Positions 1-11,388 are shown, counted from the first letter of the stretch. The stretch: 64,000 nucleotides of DNA from Aquipseudomonas alcaligenes (GCF_900156545.1 NZ_FTNW01000005.1:124001-188000), one strand, 5' to 3'. Program-made: numbers and translations. Notes: generated from the sequence alone by a model not told the origin.

Positions 1-2
1 AA

Positions 3-929
3 GCTGAGGCCGACGGGTTCGCCGTAGCCTGCATCGAGGAGGCGCTGGAGCTGCGCTATGCCGGCATCCGCAAGCCGATCCTGCTGCTCGAGGGCTTCTT
101 CGAGGAGAGCGAACTGAGCCTGATCGACCAGCACCAGCTGTGGTGCGTGGTACATGCCACCTGGCAGGTCGAGGCGATCGAGCGCGCGCGTCTGGCGCGG
201 CCGCTGCAGGTGTGGCTGAAGCTCGATTCCGGCATGCACCGGGTCGGTCTGCACCCGGCCGAGTACCGGGATGCCCATGCCCGTCTGCTGGCCAGCGGCA
301 AGGTCGAGAAGATCGTGCTGATGAGCCACTTCGCTCGCGCCGACGAGCTGGATTGTCCGCGCAGCGAGGAGCAGGTCGCGGTGTTCGAACAGGCGCGTGC
401 CGGCCTGCAGGCCGAGGTCAGCCTGCGCAACTCGCCGGCCATCCTCGGTTGGCCGTCCATCGCCAGCGACTGGGTGCGCCCCGGCATCATGCTCTACGGT
501 GCCACGCCCTTCGAGCAGGACCAGGCCCAGGCCGCGCGCCTGCGCCCGGTGATGACCCTGGAGTCGAAGATCATCAGCGTGCGCGAGCTGCCGGCCGGCG
601 AGCCGGTGGGTTATGGCGCGCGCTTCGTCGCCGAGCGGCCGACCCGCGTCGGTGTGGTGGCCATGGGCTATGCCGATGGCTATCCGCGGCATGCCGCCAC
701 CGGCACGCCAATCATGGTCGATGGGCAGATGACCCGCCTGATCGGCCGGGTATCCATGGACATGCTGACCGTCGACCTCACCGACCTGCCCGGCGCAGGT
801 CTGGGGAGTCGGGTCGAGCTGTGGGGGCGCAACGTCTCCGCCAGTGCCGTGGCCTATGGTTGCGGCAGTATTCCGTACCAGCTGTTCTGCAACCTGAAGC
901 GGGTGCCGAGGCTCTATTCCGGGGGCTAG
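3..929 (+). CDS. dadX: Alanine racemase, catabolic type, 5' end outside the window
   Basis: PLP-dependent racemase interconverting L- and D-alanine in the cytoplasm; D-alanine feeds peptidoglycan or is oxidised by DadA. The frame is open from base 3, so the N-terminus carrying the PLP lysine lies upstream. Visible family features are the early ADGF stretch, the [10 protein letters not shown] segment, the GMHRVG motif, the VGYGARF loop with MGYADGYPR (the family's catalytic tyrosine region) and VSMDM near the C-terminus. The C-terminal beta domain is complete and ends in a TAG. The dadX assignment rather than biosynthetic alr rests on the neighbouring PauR-like regulator and cytochrome c5 gene, an arrangement recalled from P. 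aeruginosa; enzymatically the two are not distinguishable from this fragment. Confidence 0.9.
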   Translation, partial: AEADGFAVACIEEALELRYAGIRKPILLLEGFFEESELSLIDQHQLWCVVHATWQVEAIERARLARPLQVWLKLDSGMHRVGLHPAEYRDAHARLLASGKVEKIVLMSHFARADELDCPRSEEQVAVFEQARAGLQAEVSLRNSPAILGWPSIASDWVRPGIMLYGATPFEQDQAQAARLRPVMTLESKIISVRELPAGEPVGYGARFVAERPTRVGVVAMGYADGYPRHAATGTPIMVDGQMTRLIGRVSMDMLTVDLTDLPGAGLGSRVELWGRNVSASAVAYGCGSIPYQLFCNLKRVPRLYSGG

Positions 930-957
930 CCGTCACGGGGCGGGGCAATTGCGTTTG

Positions 958-981
958 CAGTGTTGTAAATACTGAACACTG
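958..981. promoter_or_regulatory. Inverted repeat, candidate autoregulatory operator of the PauR-like gene
   Basis: Perfect 7-bp arms CAGTGTT and AACACTG are separated by 10 bp, 51 bp upstream of the regulator's likely TTG start. HTH repressors of this kind usually control their own promoter, so an operator role is plausible. That is inference; no match to a known PauR consensus is claimed. Confidence 0.4.
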
Positions 982-1032
982 GCCGCATCATACGGCCACC
1001 CAGATGCCTTGCTCCCAGGGAGGACCCCCGCA

Positions 1033-1581
1033 TTGGACGTCGGTGTTCGACTGCAATCTATTCGTAAACTCAAAGGCCTTTCCCAGCGTGAACTCGCCAA
1101 GCGGGCGGGTGTCACGAACAGCACCATCTCGATGATCGAGAAAAACAGCGTGAGCCCATCGATCAGCTCGCTGAAGAAGGTGCTCGGCGGCATCCCCATG
1201 TCGCTGGTGGAGTTTTTCTCTCTCGATCTGGAGCAGGACAACCACACTCAGGTGGTGTACCGGGCCGACGAACTGACCGACCTTTCCAGCGGTGCCGTGA
1301 CCATGAAGCTCATTGGCAAGGCGCACCCCAATCGGACCATTACCTTCCTCGACGAAATCTACCCGCCGGGCACCGATACCGGTGAGGAAATGCTCAACCA
1401 TGACGGCGAGGAAGCCGGCATGCTGGTCGACGGCCGTCTGGAGCTGACCGTGGGCGCCGAGGTGTTTGTGCTGGAGCCGGGCGACAGCTATTACTTCGAC
1501 AGCACCAAGCCGCACCGCTTCCGTAACCCCTACGACAAGCCGGCGCGACTGATCAGCGCCACCACGCCGGCGAACTTCTGA
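1033..1581 (+). CDS. pauR: XRE-cupin transcriptional regulator, PauR/PuuR type
   Basis: Cytoplasmic DNA-binding protein of about 182 aa. An N-terminal XRE helix-turn-helix (about residues 5-60, with GLSQRELAKRAGV and TNSTISMIEKN) is followed by a C-terminal cupin (about 110-180, with GEEMLNHDGEEAG and the DSYYFDSTKPHRF strand). The same architecture is found in PuuR and PauR, repressors of polyamine (putrescine/cadaverine) catabolism that release DNA on binding polyamines. TTG at 1033 is chosen because GGGAGG lies just upstream at 1018-1024; an earlier in-frame TTG at 1009 precedes that site and is less likely. The gene follows the racemase, and a gamma-glutamyl-GABA hydrolase of the same pathway type lies at 11.7 kb. 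Confidence 0.85.
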   Translation: MDVGVRLQSIRKLKGLSQRELAKRAGVTNSTISMIEKNSVSPSISSLKKVLGGIPMSLVEFFSLDLEQDNHTQVVYRADELTDLSSGAVTMKLIGKAHPNRTITFLDEIYPPGTDTGEEMLNHDGEEAGMLVDGRLELTVGAEVFVLEPGDSYYFDSTKPHRFRNPYDKPARLISATTPANF

Positions 1582-1714
1582 GTCGGCAGCGGGCGTTGCC
1601 TTACGCAATGCCCCTGCGACAAGTTGGGTTGTTCCGGCCAGCCGGCCGAACCGTTATACTGCGCCCGCTCGCGAAACCGTGGCCGCGGGCGTTTCTAGCC
1701 AATGAGGGTGTACC

Positions 1715-2137
1715 GTGAACCTGATCAAGAAGATGCTGGCGGCTCAAGCTGCCGTATTGGCCCTGTGGGCTGTGAGCGCTCAGGCTGCGACCAATGATGA
1801 GATCGCCGAGCGCATCAAGCCGGTTGGCGAGGTCTGCGTCCAGGGTGAAGAGTGCAAGGGCGTCGGCGCCGTTGCCGTGGCTGCCGGTGGTGGCGCCAAG
1901 TCGCCGGACGACGTGATCGCCGCCCACTGTGGCGCCTGCCACAATGCGGGTGTGCTGGGCGCGCCGAAGACCGGCGATACCGCTGCATGGAAGAAGCGTG
2001 CTGATGAGCAGGGTGGTCTCGACGTGCTGCTCTCCAAAGCCATTTCCGGCATCAACGCCATGCCGCCCAAGGGCACCTGCGCCACCTGCACAGACGACGA
2101 GCTGATGGGCGCGATCAAGAAGATGTCCGGTCTGTAA
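1715..2137 (+). CDS. cycB: Cytochrome c5 family protein
   Basis: Small secreted monohaem cytochrome c, 140 aa, for periplasmic electron transfer. An N-terminal signal peptide ends near residue 24 (AQA before ATNDE). The haem site CGACH sits in the middle, and the methionine of INAMPPKG is the expected sixth ligand. A second cysteine pair (GTCATC) near the C-terminus is typical of cytochrome c5. The start is GTG at 1715; the next in-frame ATG would remove part of the signal peptide. Monocistronic, with a strong terminator immediately downstream. Confidence 0.9.
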   Translation: MNLIKKMLAAQAAVLALWAVSAQAATNDEIAERIKPVGEVCVQGEECKGVGAVAVAAGGGAKSPDDVIAAHCGACHNAGVLGAPKTGDTAAWKKRADEQGGLDVLLSKAISGINAMPPKGTCATCTDDELMGAIKKMSGL

Positions 2138-2153
2138 CAGCCGCCAGCTTCTG

Positions 2154-2180
2154 AAAAAACCGCCTTCGGGCGGTTTTTTT
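2154..2180 (+). terminator. Rho-independent terminator after cycB
   Basis: A-tract, CCGCC stem, TTCG loop, GGCGG and a run of seven T. The symmetric A and T tracts would also let it serve the convergent gene at 2211. Confidence 0.9.
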
Positions 2181-2210
2181 GTGCCTGCCATTGACTGTGC
2201 AGGCTGCGGT

Positions 2211-4760
2211 TTATTGTCGCAGCCGGTCGAGCAGGCGCGCCAGCGGACCGGGCTGGCGGCGCTGCGCCAGCAGTTCCTCGGCGCGCTCGCGGGCGCCGGC
2301 GACGCCGGCGTCCACTGCCTTGCGCAGCCACTCCAGCGCCTGTTCCTGGTCGGCCGCGTTGCCGAGCAGCAACTCGGCCAGGTCCAGGTAGGCGTCCTCG
2401 TACTGCTCGGTGCAGGCCTGCTGCAGGTGCTCGCGCGCCTTGCCCGGATCGACCTTGCCGCCCAGGCCGTGGAGGTACTGGCGACCCATGCGCCAGTGCG
2501 CGTAGCCGTCACCACTGCGCAGGCTGTGCTGGTAGTAGCGCCGGGCCTGGGCATAGTCCTCGCGCTGCTCGTGCAGCCAGCCCAGGTAGTTGGCGCTGGC
2601 ATCCTTGTCGCCGTAGCGCCAGGCGGCCTCGAAGTGCTGCAGGGCCAGGTCGTAGTCGGCTTCCTCCTCGAACAGCAGCTGGGCCAGCTCCAGGTGGGCC
2701 GGGCGGTGGCCGCGCTCGGTGGCCAGCTGCAGGTAGTGGCGCGCCAGCGCCCGGTCCTGGGCGCAGCCGCGACCCTGGCGGTAGCAGTCGCCCAGGTTGC
2801 GGGCGGCCAGCGCCGAGCCGGCGTCGCTAGCGCGCTGAAAATAGGCGAGGGCGCCGGCATGGTCCTGGTCGGCATTGTCCAGCAGGCAGCCGAGGTCGTT
2901 GAGCGCATCACTGTTGCCCAGCTCCACGGCTTGCAGCAGCAGCGGCCGGGCCTTCTCATAGTCTTGCGTCTTAAGGGCGGCCAGGCCGCGACGGTGTGCG
3001 TCCAGTGCTAGCCAGAGATCGCCGGCGCTGCGCTGCAGGCAGGCCTGCTGCACTTCGCTGAGGCCGAACTGGGCGTAGCGGTCGACGATCTGCAGGGCGC
3101 GCTCGGCGGCCAGCGGTTGGCTGCTGCCGTCCTCCTCGAGGCGCCAGGCCAGGTCGTCGTGGAACACCAGTGCGTGCTCCTCGCTCTGCACGAAGCGGCG
3201 TTCGGCGGGTGCCTGGTCAAGTGGTTCGCGCAGCCACTGGCCGTTGCTGTCGAGGATGCCCCAGCGGCCCTCCAGGCAGGCGCTGAAATAATTGTCGTAA
3301 AGGCTTTCCAGGCGCTCGAAGCGCGGCTCAGCGCTCCAGCCGGGCTGCGCGCCACCGCGATACAGGCCCCAGCGCTTGCCCTCCTGAACCCGACAGTAGT
3401 GGCTGCCGTCGGCGCTCCGGCAGCCGAGCTGCAGCTCGATCCGGGTGTAGGCGCAGGGCAGCAGCCAGCGCAGCTGCTGATGGCGATAAAGGCCGTACAG
3501 ACGGTTGTCGCGCACCTGCCAGGCCTGCAGGTCGTGCAGGTAGTCGAGCGCCTGGTACTCGCCGGGCAGCAGCGCCTGGCCCTGATCGTCGAGAGCACGC
3601 CAGCGCCACTGCTGGCCGTCGCGGCGACGAATCAGATAGACCTCCCGGCCATCCAGGTCGAAGCTCTGCAGGTTGTCGGTGCCGATCGCGCCGAGGTCGT
3701 GGAAACGGGTGGTGAACAGATGCTGCGGACCCTTCGCCGGTCGGGCGGCGTAGTAGCCCTCGTACGCCTGGATCTGCTGGTACTGCGCCGGCAGCAGCCA
3801 GTTGCCCTGCGGGTCGATCGCCCCCCACAGCTCGCCCTGCTGCACGCCCCAGCAGCTGCCGCGGTGGTCCAGCGGCTCGCCTGCAGCGAACTGGCAAGGC
3901 ACCGTCAGCCGGCCCTGCAGGTCGATCAGGCCGAGCTTGCCGCCCTCGGCGACCAGCGCGTGCTCGCCGGCGAAATCGTAGGCCTCCTCGAACTGGCAGG
4001 CGATCACTTCGCGGCCCTGGCGGTCGACATAGCCGAAGCGCCCGTCCAGCTGCACGCGGGCGCGCTCACTGCTCTCGTCGAATTCGTAGAAGGCCTGGTA
4101 GCGGGGCTCGATCAGTACCCGGCCATCCGCCGCGCGCAGGCCGTAACGCTGGTTCTCGCAGAAGATCTGTGGCGCATCTTCATCCTGCACCGGCAGCATC
4201 GAGCCGAGCGGTTCCCAGCCGTAGTCGTAGGCGGCCTGGTTGAGCAGGGCGCGGAAGCTGCCGGCCCAGGGCGCATCGACGCCGGGGCAGTTGTCCAGCA
4301 GCCGCGGATTGTCGTTGTCGATGGCCTCGCGGATGCAGGCGTTGCTGCGCGCGATCTCCTCCAGCAGGGCGTCGGCCTGGGCGCGGCGGTCGTCGTCGCT
4401 CATGTTGAACAGGTCCCAGGCGTCCAGGTGGAACCAGGCATGCCGGGCGCTGCCGTCGAGCAGCTGGAAGATCCTGTCGCGCGCCGTGCGGAAGGCCTCG
4501 ATATCGTCCAGCAGGCTGCCGGCGTGGCGCTCGATGAAGGCATAGAAGGCGCGCAGCGCCTCGATGCCGGCGGGCGCCTCGGCGTACAGGCCTTCTTCGC
4601 TGTGCGGGTCGTTGTAGCAGTTGTGCCCGACGCAGCCGCCCTGGGCGAACAGCGGGTGCAGCAACAGGGGCAGCTCGTAGCCCCACTCCATCAGCGGCAG
4701 GCAGTCATCCTCGCTGCTGCCGATTTCGGCCTTGTTGTACAGGTACAGGCGATGGGACAT
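2211..4760 (-). CDS. WG-repeat protein with C-terminal Sel1/TPR-like repeats
   Basis: Large 849-aa protein of unknown function. The N-terminal about 200 residues show no domain I recognise (MSHRLYLYNK start, acidic and Trp/Leu rich). Residues about 200-530 contain successive WG repeats (KLGLIDLQGRLTVPCQF, LWGAIDPQGNWLLPAQY, RFGYVDRQG, RWGILDSNGQWL), which are expected to stack as small beta units. From about 585 to the end there are helical Sel1/TPR-like repeats (ALNDLGCLLDNA, AARNLGDCYRQGRG, AHWRMGRQYLHG), a scaffold for protein binding. There is no signal peptide or membrane segment, so a cytosolic location is likely. AAGGA lies upstream of the ATG at 4760. It stands alone between cycB and rep; in P. 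aeruginosa I recall other genes at this position, so it may be lineage-specific. Confidence 0.8.
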   Translation of the reverse strand: MSHRLYLYNKAEIGSSEDDCLPLMEWGYELPLLLHPLFAQGGCVGHNCYNDPHSEEGLYAEAPAGIEALRAFYAFIERHAGSLLDDIEAFRTARDRIFQLLDGSARHAWFHLDAWDLFNMSDDDRRAQADALLEEIARSNACIREAIDNDNPRLLDNCPGVDAPWAGSFRALLNQAAYDYGWEPLGSMLPVQDEDAPQIFCENQRYGLRAADGRVLIEPRYQAFYEFDESSERARVQLDGRFGYVDRQGREVIACQFEEAYDFAGEHALVAEGGKLGLIDLQGRLTVPCQFAAGEPLDHRGSCWGVQQGELWGAIDPQGNWLLPAQYQQIQAYEGYYAARPAKGPQHLFTTRFHDLGAIGTDNLQSFDLDGREVYLIRRRDGQQWRWRALDDQGQALLPGEYQALDYLHDLQAWQVRDNRLYGLYRHQQLRWLLPCAYTRIELQLGCRSADGSHYCRVQEGKRWGLYRGGAQPGWSAEPRFERLESLYDNYFSACLEGRWGILDSNGQWLREPLDQAPAERRFVQSEEHALVFHDDLAWRLEEDGSSQPLAAERALQIVDRYAQFGLSEVQQACLQRSAGDLWLALDAHRRGLAALKTQDYEKARPLLLQAVELGNSDALNDLGCLLDNADQDHAGALAYFQRASDAGSALAARNLGDCYRQGRGCAQDRALARHYLQLATERGHRPAHLELAQLLFEEEADYDLALQHFEAAWRYGDKDASANYLGWLHEQREDYAQARRYYQHSLRSGDGYAHWRMGRQYLHGLGGKVDPGKAREHLQQACTEQYEDAYLDLAELLLGNAADQEQALEWLRKAVDAGVAGARERAEELLAQRRQPGPLARLLDRLRQ

Positions 4761-4831
4761 GGCGCGCTTCCTTGCGAGACGACGGACGCGCGCAGTCTAG
4801 CCGGGAAGCCGCTGTGCGGCTGTGCGCTCGG

Positions 4832-6841
<2,010 letters not shown>

Positions 6842-7139
6842 GGGGGGAATTCAGTCAGAAAAAACGAGGCGGCATTCTAGCAGCCGCAGGGCGCCGCCGG
6901 GGCGCATGCAGGCCGCCGCCCGGCAGGCCGGGTTCCCAATAAAAAGCGTAAGGATTGTGGGCTAAGTCACTATTTTTAAAGATCATGTACGCTTGTGCCA
7001 GTCGCAACCCGTTGCCGCTGCCTGGCCTTTGCCGCAGGATGCGCAAAGATCTGCACAAGGACAGGCAGAAAGAGAACGCCGGAATACACGGTGCATGCAG
7101 ACGAGGTAAGTCTGTCTTTCCTGACCCTGGGGAGGTCAT

Positions 7140-8813
7140 TTGTCCGCGCACGTCGAACCCTTGCGCCTGGTCCTGCTGGCCGAACAGCCAGAGTGGGTCG
7201 CGTTGTTGCGCGCGCGACTCGAGACCCTTGGCGGCGCCTTCCCGCTGATTACCGCACCGAACTGGGAGGCGGCCAGCAGCCTGTTCGACGATGGCGGGCT
7301 TGGCCTGCTGCTGACCACGCCCGCCTGCCAGCCGGCGCCTGGCCGCTGCTTGCTGCCGACCATTCTGCTGCTCGACGAGGAGCCTGTTGTCGAGCCCGCC
7401 GATGTCTGTGACTGGCTGGTGCGCGACAACCTGGATGTTGATCTGCTGCGACGTTGCCTGCGCTATGCCGGCGAGCGAGGGCGGCTGCAGGCGACCCTGC
7501 AACGTCTGGCCGAACAGGACCCGCTGACCGGTATCGCCAACCGCCAGGGCTTCCAGACCCTGCTCGCCGGGCGTCTGGCCGAGCATCAGGGGCGCGGCCT
7601 GGCCCTTGGCCATCTCGATCTGGACAACTTCAAGCACGTCAACGACGCCCTCGGCTACCAGGCCGGCGATCGCCTGATCCTGCAGGTGGTCAACCGCCTC
7701 AAGGCCCAGCTGGAGCCCGGCGATGCGCTGGCGCGCCTGGGCAGCGACGAGTTCGCCCTGCTCATCGACAACCGCCGCGATCCGCAACGCGCCGAGCGCG
7801 TGGCCGAGCGCATTACCGAGGTACTGTCCGAGCCCTACTGGCTGGACGGCGAGAGCCTGCTGCTCGGCTGCAGCCTGGGCCTGGCCCATGCCCGTGCCGG
7901 CGAGAGCGCCGATCCGCTGCTGTGGCATGCGCACATCGCCATGCAGCAGGCCAAGGCCGCCCAGGGCTGTACTCATCATCTGTACGACGAGCGCATCCAT
8001 CGCGGCGCGCGCAGCATGGCCGATCTGGAAGGCGAGCTGCGCCGTGCCCTGCGCCGCGACGAGCTGGAGCTGCACTACCAGCCACGCCTGTGCCTGCAGA
8101 GCGGGCGCATCCTCGGCCTGGAGGCGCTGGTGCGCTGGCGACATGCCGAACGCGGCCTGCTTGGCCCGGACGAGTTCGTGCCGCTGGCCGAGGAGAGCGG
8201 GCTGATCGTGCCGCTCGGCTACTGGGTGATCGCCCGTGCCCTGCGCGACATGCAGTGGCTGCGCGGGCGTGGCCTGCCGACCCTGCACATGGCGGTCAAC
8301 CTGTCGTTCCGCCAGTTCCAGGACAGCCAGTTGCTGAGCACTCTCGGGCGCCTGATCGAGGAGCGCGGGGTGGATGCCCAGTGGCTGGAGTTCGAACTGA
8401 CCGAGACGGCGGTGATGCGCCGCAGCGAGCAGGTGCGGCAGACCATGCAGGCTCTCGGCCGCCTCGGCGTGCGCTTCTCGCTGGACGACTTCGGCACCGG
8501 CTTCTCCTCCTTCGTGCACCTCAACAACCTGCCGATCACCCTGCTGAAGATCGACAAGAGCTTCGTCGCCGGCATGGGCGAGCGCGCGGAGAATCGTCAG
8601 TTGGTGCGGGCGATGATCAACCTGGCGCACAACCTGCACCTGGAAGTGGTCGCCGAGGGCGTGGAGAACGCCGAGCAACTGGCCCTGCTGCGCCAGTTCG
8701 GCTGCGACCAGGTGCAGGGCTACCTGATCAGCAAACCGCTGCCGCTGGCCGAGCTGGCGCGCTTCCTGGTGTTTGGCCTGCGCCAGCCGCTGCTTGGCGG
8801 CTTGCCGTCCTAG
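7140..8813 (+). CDS. GGDEF-EAL protein, likely c-di-GMP phosphodiesterase (ProE-like)
   Basis: 557-aa cytoplasmic signalling protein. Residues 1-120 form a degenerate receiver-like domain (LRLVLLAEQPEW start, LLLDEE) without an obvious phospho-acceptor context. A GGDEF domain follows (about 125-285, DPLTGIANRQGF, LDLDNFKHVND), whose signature reads GSDEF, then a complete EAL domain (about 300-545: EALVRW, NLSFRQF, ELTETAV, DDFGTG, KIDKSF, EGVE). All EAL metal and substrate motifs look intact, so c-di-GMP hydrolysis is expected. GSDEF is tolerated in some cyclases, so residual synthesis or GTP sensing cannot be excluded. The start is TTG, set by GGGGAGG at about 7130. Its position beside rep and a MATE gene matches PA5295 (ProE) as I recall it. 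Confidence 0.9.
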   Translation: MSAHVEPLRLVLLAEQPEWVALLRARLETLGGAFPLITAPNWEAASSLFDDGGLGLLLTTPACQPAPGRCLLPTILLLDEEPVVEPADVCDWLVRDNLDVDLLRRCLRYAGERGRLQATLQRLAEQDPLTGIANRQGFQTLLAGRLAEHQGRGLALGHLDLDNFKHVNDALGYQAGDRLILQVVNRLKAQLEPGDALARLGSDEFALLIDNRRDPQRAERVAERITEVLSEPYWLDGESLLLGCSLGLAHARAGESADPLLWHAHIAMQQAKAAQGCTHHLYDERIHRGARSMADLEGELRRALRRDELELHYQPRLCLQSGRILGLEALVRWRHAERGLLGPDEFVPLAEESGLIVPLGYWVIARALRDMQWLRGRGLPTLHMAVNLSFRQFQDSQLLSTLGRLIEERGVDAQWLEFELTETAVMRRSEQVRQTMQALGRLGVRFSLDDFGTGFSSFVHLNNLPITLLKIDKSFVAGMGERAENRQLVRAMINLAHNLHLEVVAEGVENAEQLALLRQFGCDQVQGYLISKPLPLAELARFLVFGLRQPLLGGLPS

Positions 8814-8830
8814 GCTGCGGCGTTGCGCGT

Positions 8831-8935
8831 TGCACCATTCCCTCTCGCCCTGGGAGAGGGCTAGGGTGGGGGACTGAGCTGGCAGCCGGTAGCCCGGATG
8901 CAATCCGGGGGCGGACTCACCTGTTTCCCGGATTG
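8831..8935. repeat. REP-type palindromes between convergent genes
   Basis: A stem formed by CCCTCTCGCCC and GGGAGAGGG is followed by GCTAGGGTGGGGG, the usual REP companion. A second hairpin has perfect arms CAATCCGGG (8901-8909) and CCCGGATTG (8927-8935). It fills the gap between the EAL gene and the convergent MATE gene and probably limits read-through or protects transcript ends. Confidence 0.7.
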
Positions 8936-10321
8936 CTACGACAGGCAGGCCTCTGCCGGTACCGCGTGCGGCCGCAGCATCCGCGCCATGCGCCATTCGA
9001 AGCCCAGGGTCAGGCCGATGGCCGCGCAGGCCAGGCCGCCGGCCAGGCCCCACCACACGCCCTCGGCGCCCCAGCCGAGCGGAAAGGCCAGCGCCCAGGC
9101 CAGCGGAATGCCGATCACCCAGTAGCAGAGAATGCCAACCAGCAGGGTGGTCTTGCCGTCCTTGAGACCGCGGATCGCGCCCATGGCGATGGTCTGAATG
9201 CCGTCGAACAGCTCGAACCAGGCCGCCACCGCCAGCAGGCTCACGGCCAGCGCCACCACGGCGGCGAACTGCGGGTCATGGTGGTCGAGGAACAGCCCCA
9301 CCACCCACTCCGGCGCCAGCCAGAACAGCAGGGCGAACACCAGCATGCAGCAGGCACCGCCGCCAATGCCGAGGCGCCCGGCGCGGCGCGCGTCAGCCAG
9401 GCGTCCGGCGCCATAGTGCTGGCCGATGCGGAAGGTGGTGGCGTAGGAGATACCCACCGGCACCATGAAGGCCACGTATACCGACATGATGGCGATCTGG
9501 TGCGCGGCCAGCGCATCGCTGCCGATGGCGCCCATGCACAGGGCGGCGAAGGCGAACATGCCGGACTCCACCGCATAGGTACCGCCGATTGGCAGGCCCA
9601 GGCGCAGCAGCTCGCGCAGTTCGGCCAGGCGCGGACGCAGCAGGCCGCGGGCCAGCGGATAGGCGGCGTAGGCCGGGTGGCGGAGCAGATGAAGGAACAG
9701 CAGCAGGGTCATGACGTTGGCCACCAGCGCGGTGACCAGGCCGATGCCAGCCAGGCCCAGCGGCGGCAGGCCGAACCAGCCGTGGATCAGCGCCCAGTTG
9801 AGGGCGAAGTTGGCCGCCGCGCCGCCGATGCTGATGGCCATCACCGGGCCCGGCCGGCCGATGGCCGCCGGGAAGCCGCGCAGGGCCATGAAGCCGAGGT
9901 AGCCGGGCAGGGCGAACACCAGGGTGGAGAGAAACTGCATCGCCCCCTCGATGTTGTGCGGCTCCTGACCAAAGCGCGCCAGCAGCGGGCCGAGGTTCCA
10001 CAGCAGCAGGCCGCTGGCCAGGGCCAGGCAGCCGGCCAGCCACAGGCCGTTCTGCGCCAGGCGGGTGACCCCGGCGCTGTCGCCGGCGCCATGGCGGATG
10101 GCGATCAGGTTGCCCACCGCGGCCAGTACGCCGACGCAGAAGATCGACACGAAGGAATAGCTGGCCGCGCCCAGGCCGCCGGCGGCCAGCTCGGCGGGGC
10201 CCAGCTTGCCCATCATCAGGGTGTCGGTGAACACCATCAGTACATGGGCCAGCTGCGCGGCGATCAACGGACCGGCAAGGCGGAAGAGGGCGACCAGTTC
10301 GGTGCGGACGGACTGCGGCAT
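8936..10321 (-). CDS. MATE family multidrug efflux protein, NorM-like
   Basis: Integral inner-membrane Na+ or H+ driven drug antiporter of 461 aa. It has about 12 hydrophobic segments in two homologous halves and a NorM-type N-terminus (RTELVALFRLAGPLIAAQLAHV), with the conserved FTDTLMMGKLGPAELAAGGLG and, in the second half, PIGGTYAVESGMFAFAAL. Likely substrates are cationic dyes, fluoroquinolones or metabolic toxins, not predictable here. It is transcribed alone and divergently from the LysR gene, which could regulate it, though this is only positional. Confidence 0.92.
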   Translation of the reverse strand: MPQSVRTELVALFRLAGPLIAAQLAHVLMVFTDTLMMGKLGPAELAAGGLGAASYSFVSIFCVGVLAAVGNLIAIRHGAGDSAGVTRLAQNGLWLAGCLALASGLLLWNLGPLLARFGQEPHNIEGAMQFLSTLVFALPGYLGFMALRGFPAAIGRPGPVMAISIGGAAANFALNWALIHGWFGLPPLGLAGIGLVTALVANVMTLLLFLHLLRHPAYAAYPLARGLLRPRLAELRELLRLGLPIGGTYAVESGMFAFAALCMGAIGSDALAAHQIAIMSVYVAFMVPVGISYATTFRIGQHYGAGRLADARRAGRLGIGGGACCMLVFALLFWLAPEWVVGLFLDHHDPQFAAVVALAVSLLAVAAWFELFDGIQTIAMGAIRGLKDGKTTLLVGILCYWVIGIPLAWALAFPLGWGAEGVWWGLAGGLACAAIGLTLGFEWRMARMLRPHAVPAEACLS

Positions 10322-10458
10322 GATGAGTCAGGCTCAAGAGAAGACTTGCCGGGAAAAATCCGGCGGGCTGAGAATGGCGCCATTCTCGGGAGTCGACGCG
10401 ACGCGCACAAAAGGAAAAAAGCGATGCCTGGCATGACTAATAATCATGGGTTTGGCGC

Positions 10459-11388
10459 ATGAGCCGGCGCCTGCCGCCGCTCTATGCCCTGCGTGCCTTC
10501 GAGGCGGCCGCCCGACATGCCTCCTTCACCCGCGCCGCCGCCGAGCTGGCCATCACCCAGAGTGCGGTGAGCCGGCATATCCGCACCCTGGAAGAGCACT
10601 TCGGCTGCCGCCTGTTCGAGCGCAGTGGCCGGCATTTGCAGCTGACCGAGACGGCGCGCGGCCTGCTGCCCGGCGTGCGCGAGGGTTTCGATGCGCTGGA
10701 GAAGGCCTGCGCCACCCTGCGCAGCGAGGATGCCTACCTGCGCCTGAAGGCGCCCTCGACCCTGACCATGCGCTGGCTGCTGGCGCGCCTGTCGCTGTTT
10801 CGCCTGGCCAACTCGGACAGCGAGGTGCAGCTGACCAGCGCCTGGATGGACGTGGACAAGGTGGACTTCCGCCATGAACCGTTCGACTGCGCCGTGCTGC
10901 TGGGCAATGGCGACTTTCCCGAAGAGTGGGACAGCGTGCTGCTGTTTGAGGAGTGGCTGATCCCGGTGTGCGCTGCCGAGGCGGCGCAGGACGGCCCCTG
11001 GGATCTGGCCCGGTTACAGGCCGCCGAGCAACTGCACCCGACCCCGGATCGCCGCGACTGGCGCCAGTGGCTGCAGGCCACCGGCCTGGCCGACCGGGTG
11101 CCGCTCAAGGGCGGCCAGCTGTTCGACATGCTGGAGCTGGGCATCGTCGCCGCCGCGCGTGGTTACGGGGTGTCCATCGGCGACCTGCTGCTGGTCGCCG
11201 AGGACGTCAATGCCGGGCGTCTGGGTTTGCCCCGGCCGACCGCCGTGTACAGCGGCTGCAGCTATTACCTGGTGTGGCCCAAGACGCATCGAGCGCAGGC
11301 GCGCCTGCGTCGGCTGCGTGACTTCCTGCTGGCCGAGGTGGCACAGATGCGTCTGCCAGCCGTCGAGCGCATCATGCCGAGTGCGTAA
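10459..11388 (+). CDS. LysR-type transcriptional regulator, GcvA-like
   Basis: 309 aa. An N-terminal winged HTH (about residues 5-65: PPLYALRAFEAAARHASFTRAA, AITQSAVSRHIRTLEEHFG) precedes a PBP2-type effector domain. The PPL-ALRAFEAAAR opening is typical of the GcvA/AmpR branch. The ATG at 10459 gives the canonical N-terminus. Divergent from the MATE gene with a gap of 137 bp. The ligand is unknown. Confidence 0.9.
   Translation: MSRRLPPLYALRAFEAAARHASFTRAAAELAITQSAVSRHIRTLEEHFGCRLFERSGRHLQLTETARGLLPGVREGFDALEKACATLRSEDAYLRLKAPSTLTMRWLLARLSLFRLANSDSEVQLTSAWMDVDKVDFRHEPFDCAVLLGNGDFPEEWDSVLLFEEWLIPVCAAEAAQDGPWDLARLQAAEQLHPTPDRRDWRQWLQATGLADRVPLKGGQLFDMLELGIVAAARGYGVSIGDLLLVAEDVNAGRLGLPRPTAVYSGCSYYLVWPKTHRAQARLRRLRDFLLAEVAQMRLPAVERIMPSA

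Noticed and set aside
7750..7765. GSDEF motif in the GGDEF-EAL protein taken as evidence of an inactive cyclase
   Set aside because: Ser at this position is tolerated in some active cyclases, so activity cannot be decided from the sequence alone.
7454..10462. A 1002-codon plus-strand open frame spanning the EAL and MATE genes
   Set aside because: High-GC shadow frame: it runs in another frame of the EAL gene and antisense to the MATE gene, and has Ala/Arg/Pro-biased composition and no domain.
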